This document shows, piece after piece, positions 15,355 through 22,691 of a stretch of 64,000 nt of DNA (position 1 is its first letter; each line of letters starts with the position of its first letter). The stretch is from positions 1,116,001 through 1,180,000 of the forward strand of contig NZ_JBODSD010000001.1 in NCBI RefSeq assembly GCF_050632745.1, in the 5' to 3' direction. The notes below the pieces were generated by a model, which was not told the origin of the DNA, ran no database searches, and saw only the letters and a program-made list of their open reading frames with translations. Position numbers and translations under genes: made by a program. This stretch comes from Mumia sp050632745. GTDB lineage: Bacteria; Actinomycetota; Actinomycetes; Propionibacteriales; Nocardioidaceae.

Positions 15355-16056
15355 GTGGACGACCCCACCGCCGACGCGTTCCTGGCGCGGCTCCTCCCGC
15401 TGGCCACCGACGGGCAGCGGCTGAAGTACGAGCGGTTCTTCCCCGGCGACGACAGCTTCGTCGGGGTGCGGATGGGCGACGTCTTCGGGCTCGCGAAGGA
15501 GTTCCTCGCGATGCCGGTCGACGAGCTCGAGACGCTGCTCGACCACGACGTGCGCGAGGCACGCGTCGGTGCCTGCTCGATCATGGGCAAGGCCGCGACG
15601 CACAAGCGGGTGACCGAGCCGCGCCACGAGGAGCTGTACGCCCTCTGCCTGCGCCGCCACGACCGGATCGACACCTGGGACCTGGTCGACCTCGTGGCCT
15701 ACCAGGCCGTCGGGAGCTGGTTGGTCGAGCGACCTCGCGACCCGCTGTACACGCTCGCGGAGTCGTCGGCGTGGCCGGAGCGGCGTACGGCGGTGGTCGC
15801 GACCGCGGCGTTCCTGCGGCGCGGGGAGGTGGCCGACACCTTCGCGATCAGCGAGATGCTGCTCGACGACCCCGAGGACCTGGTCCACAAGGGTGCGGGC
15901 TGGATGCTGCGGTACGCCGGCGACGTCGACCGCCCGGCCCTGCTGGCGTTCCTCGACGCGTACGCGGCGACGATGCCGCGCGCGATGCTGCGGGCCGCCA
16001 CCGAGAAGCTCGACAAGTCCGAGCGCGCCGCGTACCTCGCGTCGGGCAGGTCCTGA
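15355..16056 (+). CDS. HEAT-repeat/AlkD-like DNA alkylation repair family protein
   Basis: 233 residues from GTG 15355 with GGGAGG close upstream. All-helical: RLKYERFFPGDDSFVGVRMGDVF, LLDHDVREARVGACSIMGKAA, YALCLRRHDRIDTWDLVDLVA, EDLVHKGAGWMLRYAGDVD. This matches the AlkC/AlkD-like family of HEAT-repeat base-excision glycosylases, where a conserved Trp/Asp region (TWDLVD) contributes to DNA binding. Whether it is catalytic cannot be judged. Two strong hairpins follow the stop. Confidence 0.8.
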   Translation: MDDPTADAFLARLLPLATDGQRLKYERFFPGDDSFVGVRMGDVFGLAKEFLAMPVDELETLLDHDVREARVGACSIMGKAATHKRVTEPRHEELYALCLRRHDRIDTWDLVDLVAYQAVGSWLVERPRDPLYTLAESSAWPERRTAVVATAAFLRRGEVADTFAISEMLLDDPEDLVHKGAGWMLRYAGDVDRPALLAFLDAYAATMPRAMLRAATEKLDKSERAAYLASGRS

Positions 16057-16068
16057 CGCGAGGTACGC
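16030..16068. other. 14-bp inverted repeat spanning a stop codon
   Basis: GCGTACCTCGCGTC (16030-16043) and GACGCGAGGTACGC (16055-16068) are perfect complements around an 11-base loop containing the end of the AlkD-like gene (stop 16054-16056). No T-run follows. It may stabilise the mRNA 3' end or act together with the next hairpin. Confidence 0.6.
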
Positions 16069-16079
16069 CGCGGTCGTAC

Positions 16080-16120
16080 GGGGTCCGTCGCCGGCGTCGG
16101 GGGCACCGGCGACGGACCCC
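16080..16120. terminator. bidirectional hairpin terminator
   Basis: Perfect 15-bp stem: GGGGTCCGTCGCCGG (16080-16094) pairs with CCGGCGACGGACCCC (16106-16120) across an 11-base loop. It sits between two convergent genes, six bases before the GH3 stop, and probably serves both strands. There is no clear T-tract, as is usual in high-GC actinomycetes. Confidence 0.75.
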
Positions 16121-16125
16121 GGTCT

Positions 16126-18138
16126 CTACCGGGTCCGGAGCCCGAACCCGTACGGGAACAGCGGGTCGTAGTCCGCGTCCCCGATGTTGATCGGCTCCTG
16201 GTCGACGGTCCGCGGCCAGCTCACGGGAAGCTTCCCGGTGAACCGCTGCTTGCCGAACAGGACGTCGGCCACGCCGGCGCCCTCGCTGCCCGGGAGCCAG
16301 GCGGCCACGAGGCCGTCGATCTTCGCCAGCAGGGCAGGCGCGATCTCGAGCGGGCGCCCGGAGACCACGATCACGACGCACTCCGCGGCCTGGGTGCACA
16401 CCGTGTCGACGGCCTGCTGGTCGGCGGCGGACAGCTTCATGTCCTTCACCGGTCGCGGGACGCCGTTGTCGCCCGGGTCGTACGCCCAGCGCGGGCCGCC
16501 GACGTCGCCGAAGCCCTCGGCGTACGGCGTCTCGCCGACGACCACGACACCCGTCGCGTCGCTCGGCACCGGTGCCGATGCGGTCTCGCTCACCGTCACG
16601 TCGCCGCGCGAGGCGTCCTCGATGCCCTCGAGGATCGTCGTGCCCGGGAACTGGTGGTACGAGCCTCCCTGCCAGGTCAGCGTCCAGCCGCCGGCCTGGT
16701 TGCCGATGTTGTCGGCGTTGCTGCCGGCGACGTACAGCGGTGCCTTCTTGGACAGCGGAAGAACCCGCCCGCTGTTCTTGAGCAGCACCTGCGACTCGGC
16801 GACCGCCTTGCGGGCGACCTTGCGGTGCTGCGCGCTGCCGATCTCGTCGATGTGGCGGCGGTCGGTGTACGGCTCCTCGAACAGCCCCAGCTCGAACTTC
16901 TGGGTGAGGATCCGGCTGACCGCGTCGTCGATGCGCGCCATCGGCACGCGCCCGGCCTCGACCTCCTCGGTGAGGGCGGTGATGAACTGGCGGAACTGAG
17001 CCGGCTCCATCGCCATGTCGATGCCGGCGTTGATCGCCGTGCGGACCTGCGTGTTCCAGTCGCCGGGGAGCTGGTGGATGGCCTCCCAGTCGCTGACCAC
17101 GAGCCCGTCGAAGCCCATCCGCCCCTTCAGGACGCCGGTGAGCAGCTCGGTGTGCGCGGTCATCTTGACCGGGTTGCCGACCCCGTCCTCGGTCCAGTCG
17201 ACCGAGGAGAACGACGGCATGACCGAGCCCGCGCCGTACTTCTGGATCGCCGGCCAGTACGGCGCGAGCGCCAGCCGCGCGAACTCCTGCCGGCTCACGA
17301 TCGTGATGCCCTGGTCGATCGTGTAGTCGCCGGCGGCGGTGCCGAACGTGGTGAGCCCGTCGCCCGCGTAGTGCTTCGGCGTGGCGAGGACGCGGTCGGC
17401 GTGGTCGAGCTGGCCGCGCCGGCCCTGGAAGCCGCGGACGGCCACGGCCATCTCCGACACGAGCCGCGGCGACTCGCCGAAGCTCTCGTAGGTGCGTCCC
17501 CAGCGGTCGTCGCGCGCGACGCACAGGCAGGGAGCGAAGCTCCACTGCGGTCCGGTCGCGCGCGTCTCCTCGGCCGTGATGTGCGCGACCTTCTCGACGA
17601 GCCTCGGGTCGCGGGTGGCGCCGAGACCGATGTTGTGCGGGAAGACGGTCGCGCCGTACAGGTTGCCGTGCCCGTGCACCGAGTCGACGCCGTAGAGGAC
17701 GGGGATCTTCAGACGGGTCGCGAGCGCGCCGTCCTGGAAGCCGTCGACCATGTCCGCCCATCCCTCGGGCGTGTTGTCGGCGGGCACAGAGCCGCCTCCG
17801 GACAGGATGCTGCCGAGCTTGAGCTCGGTGACGTCCGCAGGCGTCGCGTTGGCCCGCTCGGCCTGGGTCATCTGGCCGATCTTCTCGGCCAGCGTCATGC
17901 GGGAGAGCAGGTCCTTCACGCGCTTCTCGGTGGACAGTCTCGGGTTCAGGTACGGGAGCGTGCCCTGGTGTCTGCCGGCGGTCGTGCCCGTCGCCGTGGT
18001 GGCCGGTGCGGAGCCGGCGCCCACGCCGACGAGACCGGCGACGAGGGCTGCGGCGGCGCCGGCGACCAGGGCGGCGCGGCGGGTGGATGGTCGGGTCGGT
18101 CGGGGTGATGCGTCTTCGCTTCGACGTGTCGCGTCCAT
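16126..18138 (-). CDS. exported glycoside hydrolase family 3 beta-glucosidase
   Basis: 670 residues from ATG 18138. The N terminus TRRAALVAGAAAALVAGLVG is a signal peptide with a twin-Arg-like RR, then PATTATG, so the enzyme is probably exported. GH3 N-terminal barrel: GVDSVHGHGNLYGATVFPHN and the nucleophile Asp in GFDGLVVSDWEAIHQ. The C-terminal GH3 domain includes RKAVAESQVLLKNSGRVLPL and VVIVVSGRPLEIAP. Likely releases glucose from beta-glucosides or cello-oligosaccharides. The upstream region has two 12-bp GTAC-centred palindromes, consistent with control by a sugar-responsive repressor. Confidence 0.92.
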   Translation of the reverse strand: MDATRRSEDASPRPTRPSTRRAALVAGAAAALVAGLVGVGAGSAPATTATGTTAGRHQGTLPYLNPRLSTEKRVKDLLSRMTLAEKIGQMTQAERANATPADVTELKLGSILSGGGSVPADNTPEGWADMVDGFQDGALATRLKIPVLYGVDSVHGHGNLYGATVFPHNIGLGATRDPRLVEKVAHITAEETRATGPQWSFAPCLCVARDDRWGRTYESFGESPRLVSEMAVAVRGFQGRRGQLDHADRVLATPKHYAGDGLTTFGTAAGDYTIDQGITIVSRQEFARLALAPYWPAIQKYGAGSVMPSFSSVDWTEDGVGNPVKMTAHTELLTGVLKGRMGFDGLVVSDWEAIHQLPGDWNTQVRTAINAGIDMAMEPAQFRQFITALTEEVEAGRVPMARIDDAVSRILTQKFELGLFEEPYTDRRHIDEIGSAQHRKVARKAVAESQVLLKNSGRVLPLSKKAPLYVAGSNADNIGNQAGGWTLTWQGGSYHQFPGTTILEGIEDASRGDVTVSETASAPVPSDATGVVVVGETPYAEGFGDVGGPRWAYDPGDNGVPRPVKDMKLSAADQQAVDTVCTQAAECVVIVVSGRPLEIAPALLAKIDGLVAAWLPGSEGAGVADVLFGKQRFTGKLPVSWPRTVDQEPINIGDADYDPLFPYGFGLRTR

Positions 18139-18156
18139 GAGTCCTCCACTCGAATG

Positions 18157-18168
18157 TGACGTACGTCA
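18157..18168. promoter_or_regulatory. palindromic operator 1 upstream of the GH3 gene
   Basis: TGACGTACGTCA is a perfect 12-bp palindrome 19 bases before the GH3 start (minus strand). It shares a CGTACG core with a second palindrome 28 bases away centre to centre, so one regulator could bind both. Confidence 0.55.
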
Positions 18169-18184
18169 TACCCGTAACCGAATA

Positions 18185-18196
18185 TTGCGTACGCAA
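18185..18196. promoter_or_regulatory. palindromic operator 2 upstream of the GH3 gene
   Basis: TTGCGTACGCAA is a perfect 12-bp palindrome about 47 bases before the GH3 start, in a locally AT-richer promoter stretch. The half-site TTGCG suits LacI- or GntR-type repressors, but no such regulator is in the window. Confidence 0.55.
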
Positions 18197-18243
18197 CAAC
18201 AAATGGCAAGAGGCTGCGATGAGGTAATGAGGCCGTCGACGGA

Positions 18244-18309
18244 TCTGAGGTAGCCCGGCACGCCGAATAGGGAGGTCGTCCGATGGGTCGGCCTACCTCA
18301 GAGGACGAG
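18244..18309. promoter_or_regulatory. 10-bp inverted repeat and CTACCTCAG box before the second 45-residue protein
   Basis: TCTGAGGTAG (18244-18253) and CTACCTCAGA (18293-18302) are perfect complements 39 bases apart. The right arm begins the box CTACCTCAGAGGACGAG (18293-18309), which matches the box at 13730 in 16 of 17 bases. It lies just before the small gene and the LAL regulator, so it is a candidate binding site for that regulator. Confidence 0.55.
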
Positions 18310-18319
18310 CATCGTTGTC

Positions 18320-18457
18320 ATGATCCTTCTGCCGGAGTACTTCGTGAGCACCGAGATCAACCGTCGGCTCGAGCACGCGCACGGGTCCGAGCGGCGTCGT
18401 ACGGTCCGTCCGCGCCGTCGCCGCAACCGGTCCCGTTCCGAGCACCCGACGACGTGA
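18320..18457 (+). CDS. 45-residue basic protein, paralogue of the gene at 13782
   Basis: 45 residues from ATG 18320. It begins MILLPEYFVSTEINRRLEH and ends in an Arg/Ser-rich stretch (VRPRRRRNRSRSEHPTT). It has the same length as the product at 13782 and aligns with it without gaps over the N-terminal half (PE, V, TE, R, E conserved). No good ribosome site is visible; GAGGA lies 15 bases upstream. It ends 95 bases before the LAL regulator on the same strand and may share its transcript. Function unknown. Confidence 0.62.
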   Translation: MILLPEYFVSTEINRRLEHAHGSERRRTVRPRRRRNRSRSEHPTT

Positions 18458-18552
18458 CGCCGCTCGGCCACGCGCCCGGGCCCCCGCGGTCCGCCGACGC
18501 GCGGCCCGGAAACCGTTCGAGTCCTGTCGGTGCGGTGCGGGATCATGGATCC

Positions 18553-21438
18553 ATGCCCGCCGACTGGAGAACGACCGAGCCCCTCGTCGGACGCGAGGCG
18601 GAGCTCGAGCGGCTGCTGACCGCAGCCGGCGTCGCCGACCCGGAGGCCCGCGGGGGTGTCCTCCTCAGCGGCGACGCCGGCATCGGCAAGACGCGCCTCC
18701 TGCGCGAGCTGGCGACCCGCGCCGCTGCCGCGGGGCACCGCGTGCTCGCCGGCCACTGCCTCGACCTCGGCGACAGCGGCATCCCGTTCCAGCCGTTCGC
18801 CGAGGTGCTCGCCGCGCTCGACGACCCGACCTGCAAGGCGCTGTCCGACGCGATGCCTCCCCTCGGCCCGCTGATGTGGGGCGCCGCCGACGGTGCCGGC
18901 GTCGACCGCGGGGAGCTGTTCTCGTCCGTCGTCGCCGCGCTCGAGCTCCTGGCGGCCAGCCAGCCGGTGCTGCTGGTGGTCGAGGACGCCCACTGGGCCG
19001 ACGCCTCGACGCGTCACCTCATCCGCTACGTGCTGTCGCAGCGCTACGACGGCGCCGTGCGGATCATCGTCTCCTACCGCAGCGACGACCTCCACCGCCG
19101 TCACCCGCTGCGCGCCGACGTGGCGGAGTGGAGCCGGCTGCCCGGCGTCCAGCGTCTCGACCTGGGCCCGCTGGACGACGAGGAGGTCCGCACGCTCGTG
19201 CGGGCGCGCTCCGCCGGCGCGATCGGCGCCACCGGCGTGGCCGCGATCGTCCGCCGGGCCGAGGGCAACGCGTTCATCGTCGAGGAGCTGCTCGACGTCG
19301 ACGACAAGAACGGTCCCCTTCCTCCGACGCTCGCCGACCTCCTGCTCGTGCGGCTCGACCGCCTCGACGACGCCGGTCGCCACGTGGTGCGGGCGATCGC
19401 GTGCGCCGGCGGCGAGGTCAGCGACGAGCTGCTGTCCGCCGTCGTCGACCTCCCTGCGGCGACGATCGAGGACGGCGTCCGCGCCGCGCTGGACCACCGC
19501 ATCCTGAGCCGGACCCGCCACGACGGCTACGCGTTCCGCCACGCCCTGCTCGCGGAGGTCGTCCGCGACGACCTCCTGCCTGCCGAGCGGCGACGGATCC
19601 ACGCCGCGTACGTCGAGGCCCTGACCGGTCGCGGCGACCCCGCCGACGTCGCGCGGCACGCCTTCGAGGCCGGCATGGCTGAGACCGCCTTCACGGCGAG
19701 CGTCCGCGCCGCCGAGCAGGCGACCCGCGTCACCGGCCACGAGGAGGCCGCGCAGCACTACGAGCGCGCGCTGAGCGTCGCCTCGGCGGCGCCAGACGGC
19801 ACCGACCTCATCGACCTGGTGATCGCCACGAGCGAGGCGCTGACGGCGTCCGGCTACGTGCGCCGCGCGTTCGGGGTGGTCGACGACTACCTCGACCGGA
19901 CCGCTCAGGACTTGTCCGACGCCGACCACGGGAGACTGCTCGTGGCCTACGGCACCGCCGCGCTGATGGCCGATCGCCAGGTCGAGCCGGCCCAGGCGGT
20001 CGAGCGCGCGTTCGCGCTGGTGCCCGAGCAGCCGACCGCGCTCCGTGCCTCGCTGGAGGCGCTCGCGGCCATCGTCGCCGCCAACGAGCGCGACAACGAG
20101 GAGGCGATCCGCTGGGCGACCCAGGCGATCACGCTCGGTCAGCGGCTCGGCCTCAGCCGCGTCGTGGCCGACGCCCGTGCGACCAAGGCGCGCGTCCGCG
20201 CCCGGATCGGCGACGACCCGGAGGGCGACGAGCGGCGCTTCCGCGAGGTGGCGGAGTCCGCACACGCCACCGGCAACATCGTCTCCGAGCTGCGGGCCCG
20301 TCACCACCTGGCGTTCCACCACCACGACCGGGGTGAGCTCGACGTCGCCGAGCGCGAGTTCCTCTCGACCATGCGCGCCGCGGCGAAGGCCGGCCGCCAG
20401 TGGGCCCCGTACGGCTTCGACGGCCGGTTCTTCGCCTCCGTCACCGCCTACCTCCGGGGACGGTGGGACCTCGTCGTCGAGCTGGGCGACGTCGCGGCGC
20501 TGCGCCCGCCCAAGGTTCACGCGGCGTGCCTCGAGGCCGTGGGGCTGCTCGTGTCGGCCGGCCGCGGCGAGACGGCCGCGCTCGCGACCGCGGGGCGGCT
20601 GCGCGACCACTTCTGGAAGAAGGACATCGCGCTCGCGATCCACAGCGGCACGGCGGCGATCGACCTGGCGCCCGACGTGGCCTCGGCCGAGACGTGGCAC
20701 GACGACCTCGTGAGCACCCTGGCCTCGGACTGGGCGGGCGAGTTCATCCCCGCGCGGCTGCGCATGGGCGGGCTGCTCGTCGGGCGGTACGCCGACGCGG
20801 CGCCGCACGCGTCCACCGCGGAGCGTCACGAGTGGGTGGAGAGCGCCCAGCAGCTGCGGCACGCGGGCGACCGGGCCATCGTGGAGCGCGGCCCGTTCGG
20901 TCCGGAGGGGCGCGCCTGGAGCCTGCGCCTCGACGCGGAGATCCTCCGGCTCCGGTGGAGTGCCGGCGAGGACGTCGGGCTCGACCCGATGCTCGCCGCG
21001 TGGCGCGAGACGACCGAGATCTTCGCCGAGCTCGGGCACGTCTACGAGGAGGCCCGCTCCGCTGCGCGCCTTGCCGCGGTGCTGCACGCCGCCGGCGACG
21101 TCGCCGGCGCCAAGCAGGTGGCCAGCGCCGCGTACGAGAAGGCGACGACGCTGCGGGCCGAGCCCCTCATGAACGAGCTCGAGCAGCTCGCCGGCGCGAC
21201 GACGCGCGCCTCCGCGCCGGCCGCTCCCGACGCCGTCGTCGCGGGGGAGAAGCCGCTGACCGCGCGCGAGCGCGAGGTGCTCGACCACCTCGTCGAGGGC
21301 CGGACCAACGGTGAGATCGCCTCGCTGCTGTTCATCAGCACCAAGACGGTGTCGGTGCACGTCTCCAACATCCTCGCCAAGCTCGGCGCGTCGACGCGCA
21401 CGGAGGCGGCGGCGATCGCGCGGCGCCAGCAGGTCTAG
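18553..21438 (+). CDS. LAL-type LuxR-family transcriptional regulator
   Basis: 961 residues from ATG 18553. The N-terminal STAND-type ATPase follows LVGREAELERLL, with Walker A GDAGIGKTRLLREL (about residues 37-50) and Walker B LLVVEDAHWAD. A long TPR-like helical region follows. The C-terminal LuxR helix-turn-helix starts at LTAREREVLDHLVEGRTNGEIASLLFISTKTVSVHVSNILAKLGA. This is the MalT/LAL architecture: ATP- and effector-dependent activation. It is preceded by a small gene and an inverted repeat on the same strand. It overlaps the convergent downstream gene by four bases. Confidence 0.93.
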   Translation: MPADWRTTEPLVGREAELERLLTAAGVADPEARGGVLLSGDAGIGKTRLLRELATRAAAAGHRVLAGHCLDLGDSGIPFQPFAEVLAALDDPTCKALSDAMPPLGPLMWGAADGAGVDRGELFSSVVAALELLAASQPVLLVVEDAHWADASTRHLIRYVLSQRYDGAVRIIVSYRSDDLHRRHPLRADVAEWSRLPGVQRLDLGPLDDEEVRTLVRARSAGAIGATGVAAIVRRAEGNAFIVEELLDVDDKNGPLPPTLADLLLVRLDRLDDAGRHVVRAIACAGGEVSDELLSAVVDLPAATIEDGVRAALDHRILSRTRHDGYAFRHALLAEVVRDDLLPAERRRIHAAYVEALTGRGDPADVARHAFEAGMAETAFTASVRAAEQATRVTGHEEAAQHYERALSVASAAPDGTDLIDLVIATSEALTASGYVRRAFGVVDDYLDRTAQDLSDADHGRLLVAYGTAALMADRQVEPAQAVERAFALVPEQPTALRASLEALAAIVAANERDNEEAIRWATQAITLGQRLGLSRVVADARATKARVRARIGDDPEGDERRFREVAESAHATGNIVSELRARHHLAFHHHDRGELDVAEREFLSTMRAAAKAGRQWAPYGFDGRFFASVTAYLRGRWDLVVELGDVAALRPPKVHAACLEAVGLLVSAGRGETAALATAGRLRDHFWKKDIALAIHSGTAAIDLAPDVASAETWHDDLVSTLASDWAGEFIPARLRMGGLLVGRYADAAPHASTAERHEWVESAQQLRHAGDRAIVERGPFGPEGRAWSLRLDAEILRLRWSAGEDVGLDPMLAAWRETTEIFAELGHVYEEARSAARLAAVLHAAGDVAGAKQVASAAYEKATTLRAEPLMNELEQLAGATTRASAPAAPDAVVAGEKPLTAREREVLDHLVEGRTNGEIASLLFISTKTVSVHVSNILAKLGASTRTEAAAIARRQQV

Positions 21439-21800
21439 CGGCTCGGCTTCAGCCCGGTGGTTGCGTCGAGCCGCTGCAGCAGGTCGTGGGCTGCGAGCTC
21501 CACGTCCTTGTGCCTCCACTCGCTGGCGCGGTACACGCAGGCGATGAGACCGCTGCGGTGCAGCCGCCGGAAGTCGCCGTAGACGAACGCGTAGCGGCCC
21601 TTCGTCTCGTCCGACGCCCCGACCGTGAGCCCGAGGAACCACTCCGCGTAGTCCTCCCACGGATGCTTCTCCCGGTACGCGTTCTCGTCCGCGGCCTTCG
21701 GCTGCACCTCGCCCCAGTCGCTGTCGAGGACGTACTGCTTCGCGTCGATCAGGGCGCGCGCCTTCGCGACGCCGGCCGGGTTCACCTCGTAGCTCGCCAT
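21435..21800 (-). CDS. conserved hypothetical protein
   Basis: 121 residues from ATG 21800. Sequence features include NPAGVAKARALIDAKQYVLDSDWGEVQP, HPWEDYAEWFLGLTVGASDETKGRYAFVYGDFRRLHRSGLIACVYRASEWRHKDVE. It is soluble with many aromatics, and the segment looks well conserved, as in a family I have seen only as hypothetical in actinomycetes. It lies downstream of the LigD phosphoesterase gene on the same strand (54-base gap), so a DNA-repair link is possible but unproven. Confidence 0.7.
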   Translation of the reverse strand: MASYEVNPAGVAKARALIDAKQYVLDSDWGEVQPKAADENAYREKHPWEDYAEWFLGLTVGASDETKGRYAFVYGDFRRLHRSGLIACVYRASEWRHKDVELAAHDLLQRLDATTGLKPSR

Positions 21801-21854
21801 CGCCTCATCGTCCGACGGGCGACCGGGCCGCGCACCCGGGGCTGGTACGGGTGC

Positions 21855-22424
21855 TCACCCGCGCCACGCGCGCTCCAGGTCGTCGTTCGTGAGTCCGCTC
21901 AGGACGGACGCGAGGTCCTCCTCGGCCGGTTCGGCACCCGTGTGAGAGCCGCGTCCGCGCATCTTCACGAGGATCCACTGCTCCTTCGGGCCAGCCGGGC
22001 CGGTGCGGGTCAGCGCGTACGGCCCTTCCAGCTTGTCGCCGTGGAGGTCGACGACGAGGTGCCCGGCGGCGAGTGCGGCCCCGGTGTCGTGGGGCTCGCC
22101 GGGCCGCGGCGGGCGCCGTTCGAACGTCCCGCGGTCCCACACGACGACGCTGCCGACCTTCCCGCCCCCGCGCCCGTAGGCACCCTCGTACGAGGCGTGG
22201 GCGAGGTCGTGGTCGTCAGTCCGCACGGCGAGCCGTTTCTGCGCGGGGTCGGGCGACGGGCCTTTGGGGACCGCCCAGGAGACGAGGACACCGTCGATCT
22301 CGAGGCGGAGGTCGAAGTGGAGGGCGCGTGCGTTGTGCCGCTGGCACACATAGACAGGGTGCCGTTGGCACACGTAGACAGGGTGCCGCTGTCCCGGGAC
22401 GACGGGGCCTGAATGCGCTGCCAC
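21855..22424 (-). CDS. stand-alone LigD 3'-phosphoesterase domain protein
   Basis: About 189 residues from GTG 22424; GTG 22451 is an alternative, and the start is uncertain. The core CQRHNARALHFDLRLEIDG, VSWAVPKGPSPDPAQKRLAVRTDDH and VVVWDRGTFE is the phosphoesterase domain of NHEJ ligase D, which trims 3' ends; the His of QRH and the His and Asp of LHFD are the metal-binding residues. Immediately before it the octapeptide unit QRHPVYVC is present twice, from a 24-base tandem repeat, so the QRH motif occurs three times. No ligase domain is attached. Confidence 0.82.
   Translation of the reverse strand: MAAHSGPVVPGQRHPVYVCQRHPVYVCQRHNARALHFDLRLEIDGVLVSWAVPKGPSPDPAQKRLAVRTDDHDLAHASYEGAYGRGGGKVGSVVVWDRGTFERRPPRPGEPHDTGAALAAGHLVVDLHGDKLEGPYALTRTGPAGPKEQWILVKMRGRGSHTGAEPAEEDLASVLSGLTNDDLERAWRG
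22335..22388. repeat. 24-base tandem repeat in the LigD phosphoesterase gene
   Basis: Units at 22335-22358 and 22359-22382 differ at two positions, and a partial third begins at 22383 (GTGCCG). On the coding strand each encodes QRHPVYVC, duplicating the start of the catalytic motif. Confidence 0.8.
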
Positions 22425-22487
22425 CTCGGCACCGTAGCCCGCCCCCGTCACTCTCTGCGCGCCGACGGCACCCGGGCATAGGCTCGG

Positions 22488-22691
22488 GTGGTGGAAGGCC
22501 GCAAGCGCCGGTACCTGCTGCTCATGGGGGCATGCCTGGTGCTCGCGGCGACCTCCTGGATCGTGGGGAGCCAGGTCTCCGTCCCTGCCGGCATCGTCCT
22601 CGGCGTGGTCGCCGCGGCGCTCCCGCCGGTCGCGGTGACCGTGGCCAACCTCGGCTGGGAGGACCGGACGCACGACGAGGAGGACACATGA
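22488..22691 (+). CDS. small DUF3099-like membrane protein
   Basis: 67 residues (GTG 22488; the adjacent GTG 22491 is equally possible). KRRYLLLMGACLVLAATSW then VSVPAGIVLGVVAAALPPVAVTVANLGW gives two membrane segments. The RYLL-M and late VAVTVAN signatures resemble DUF3099. The tail is acidic (EDRTHDEEDT). Its stop overlaps gnd as ATGA, so it is translated with gnd. Function unknown. Confidence 0.7.
   Translation: MVEGRKRRYLLLMGACLVLAATSWIVGSQVSVPAGIVLGVVAAALPPVAVTVANLGWEDRTHDEEDT

Noticed and set aside
18298..21660. 1120-codon minus-strand open frame opposite the LAL regulator
   Set aside because: Low-complexity Arg/Gly/Val/Glu composition, no ribosome site, fully antisense to a gene with ATPase and LuxR motifs.
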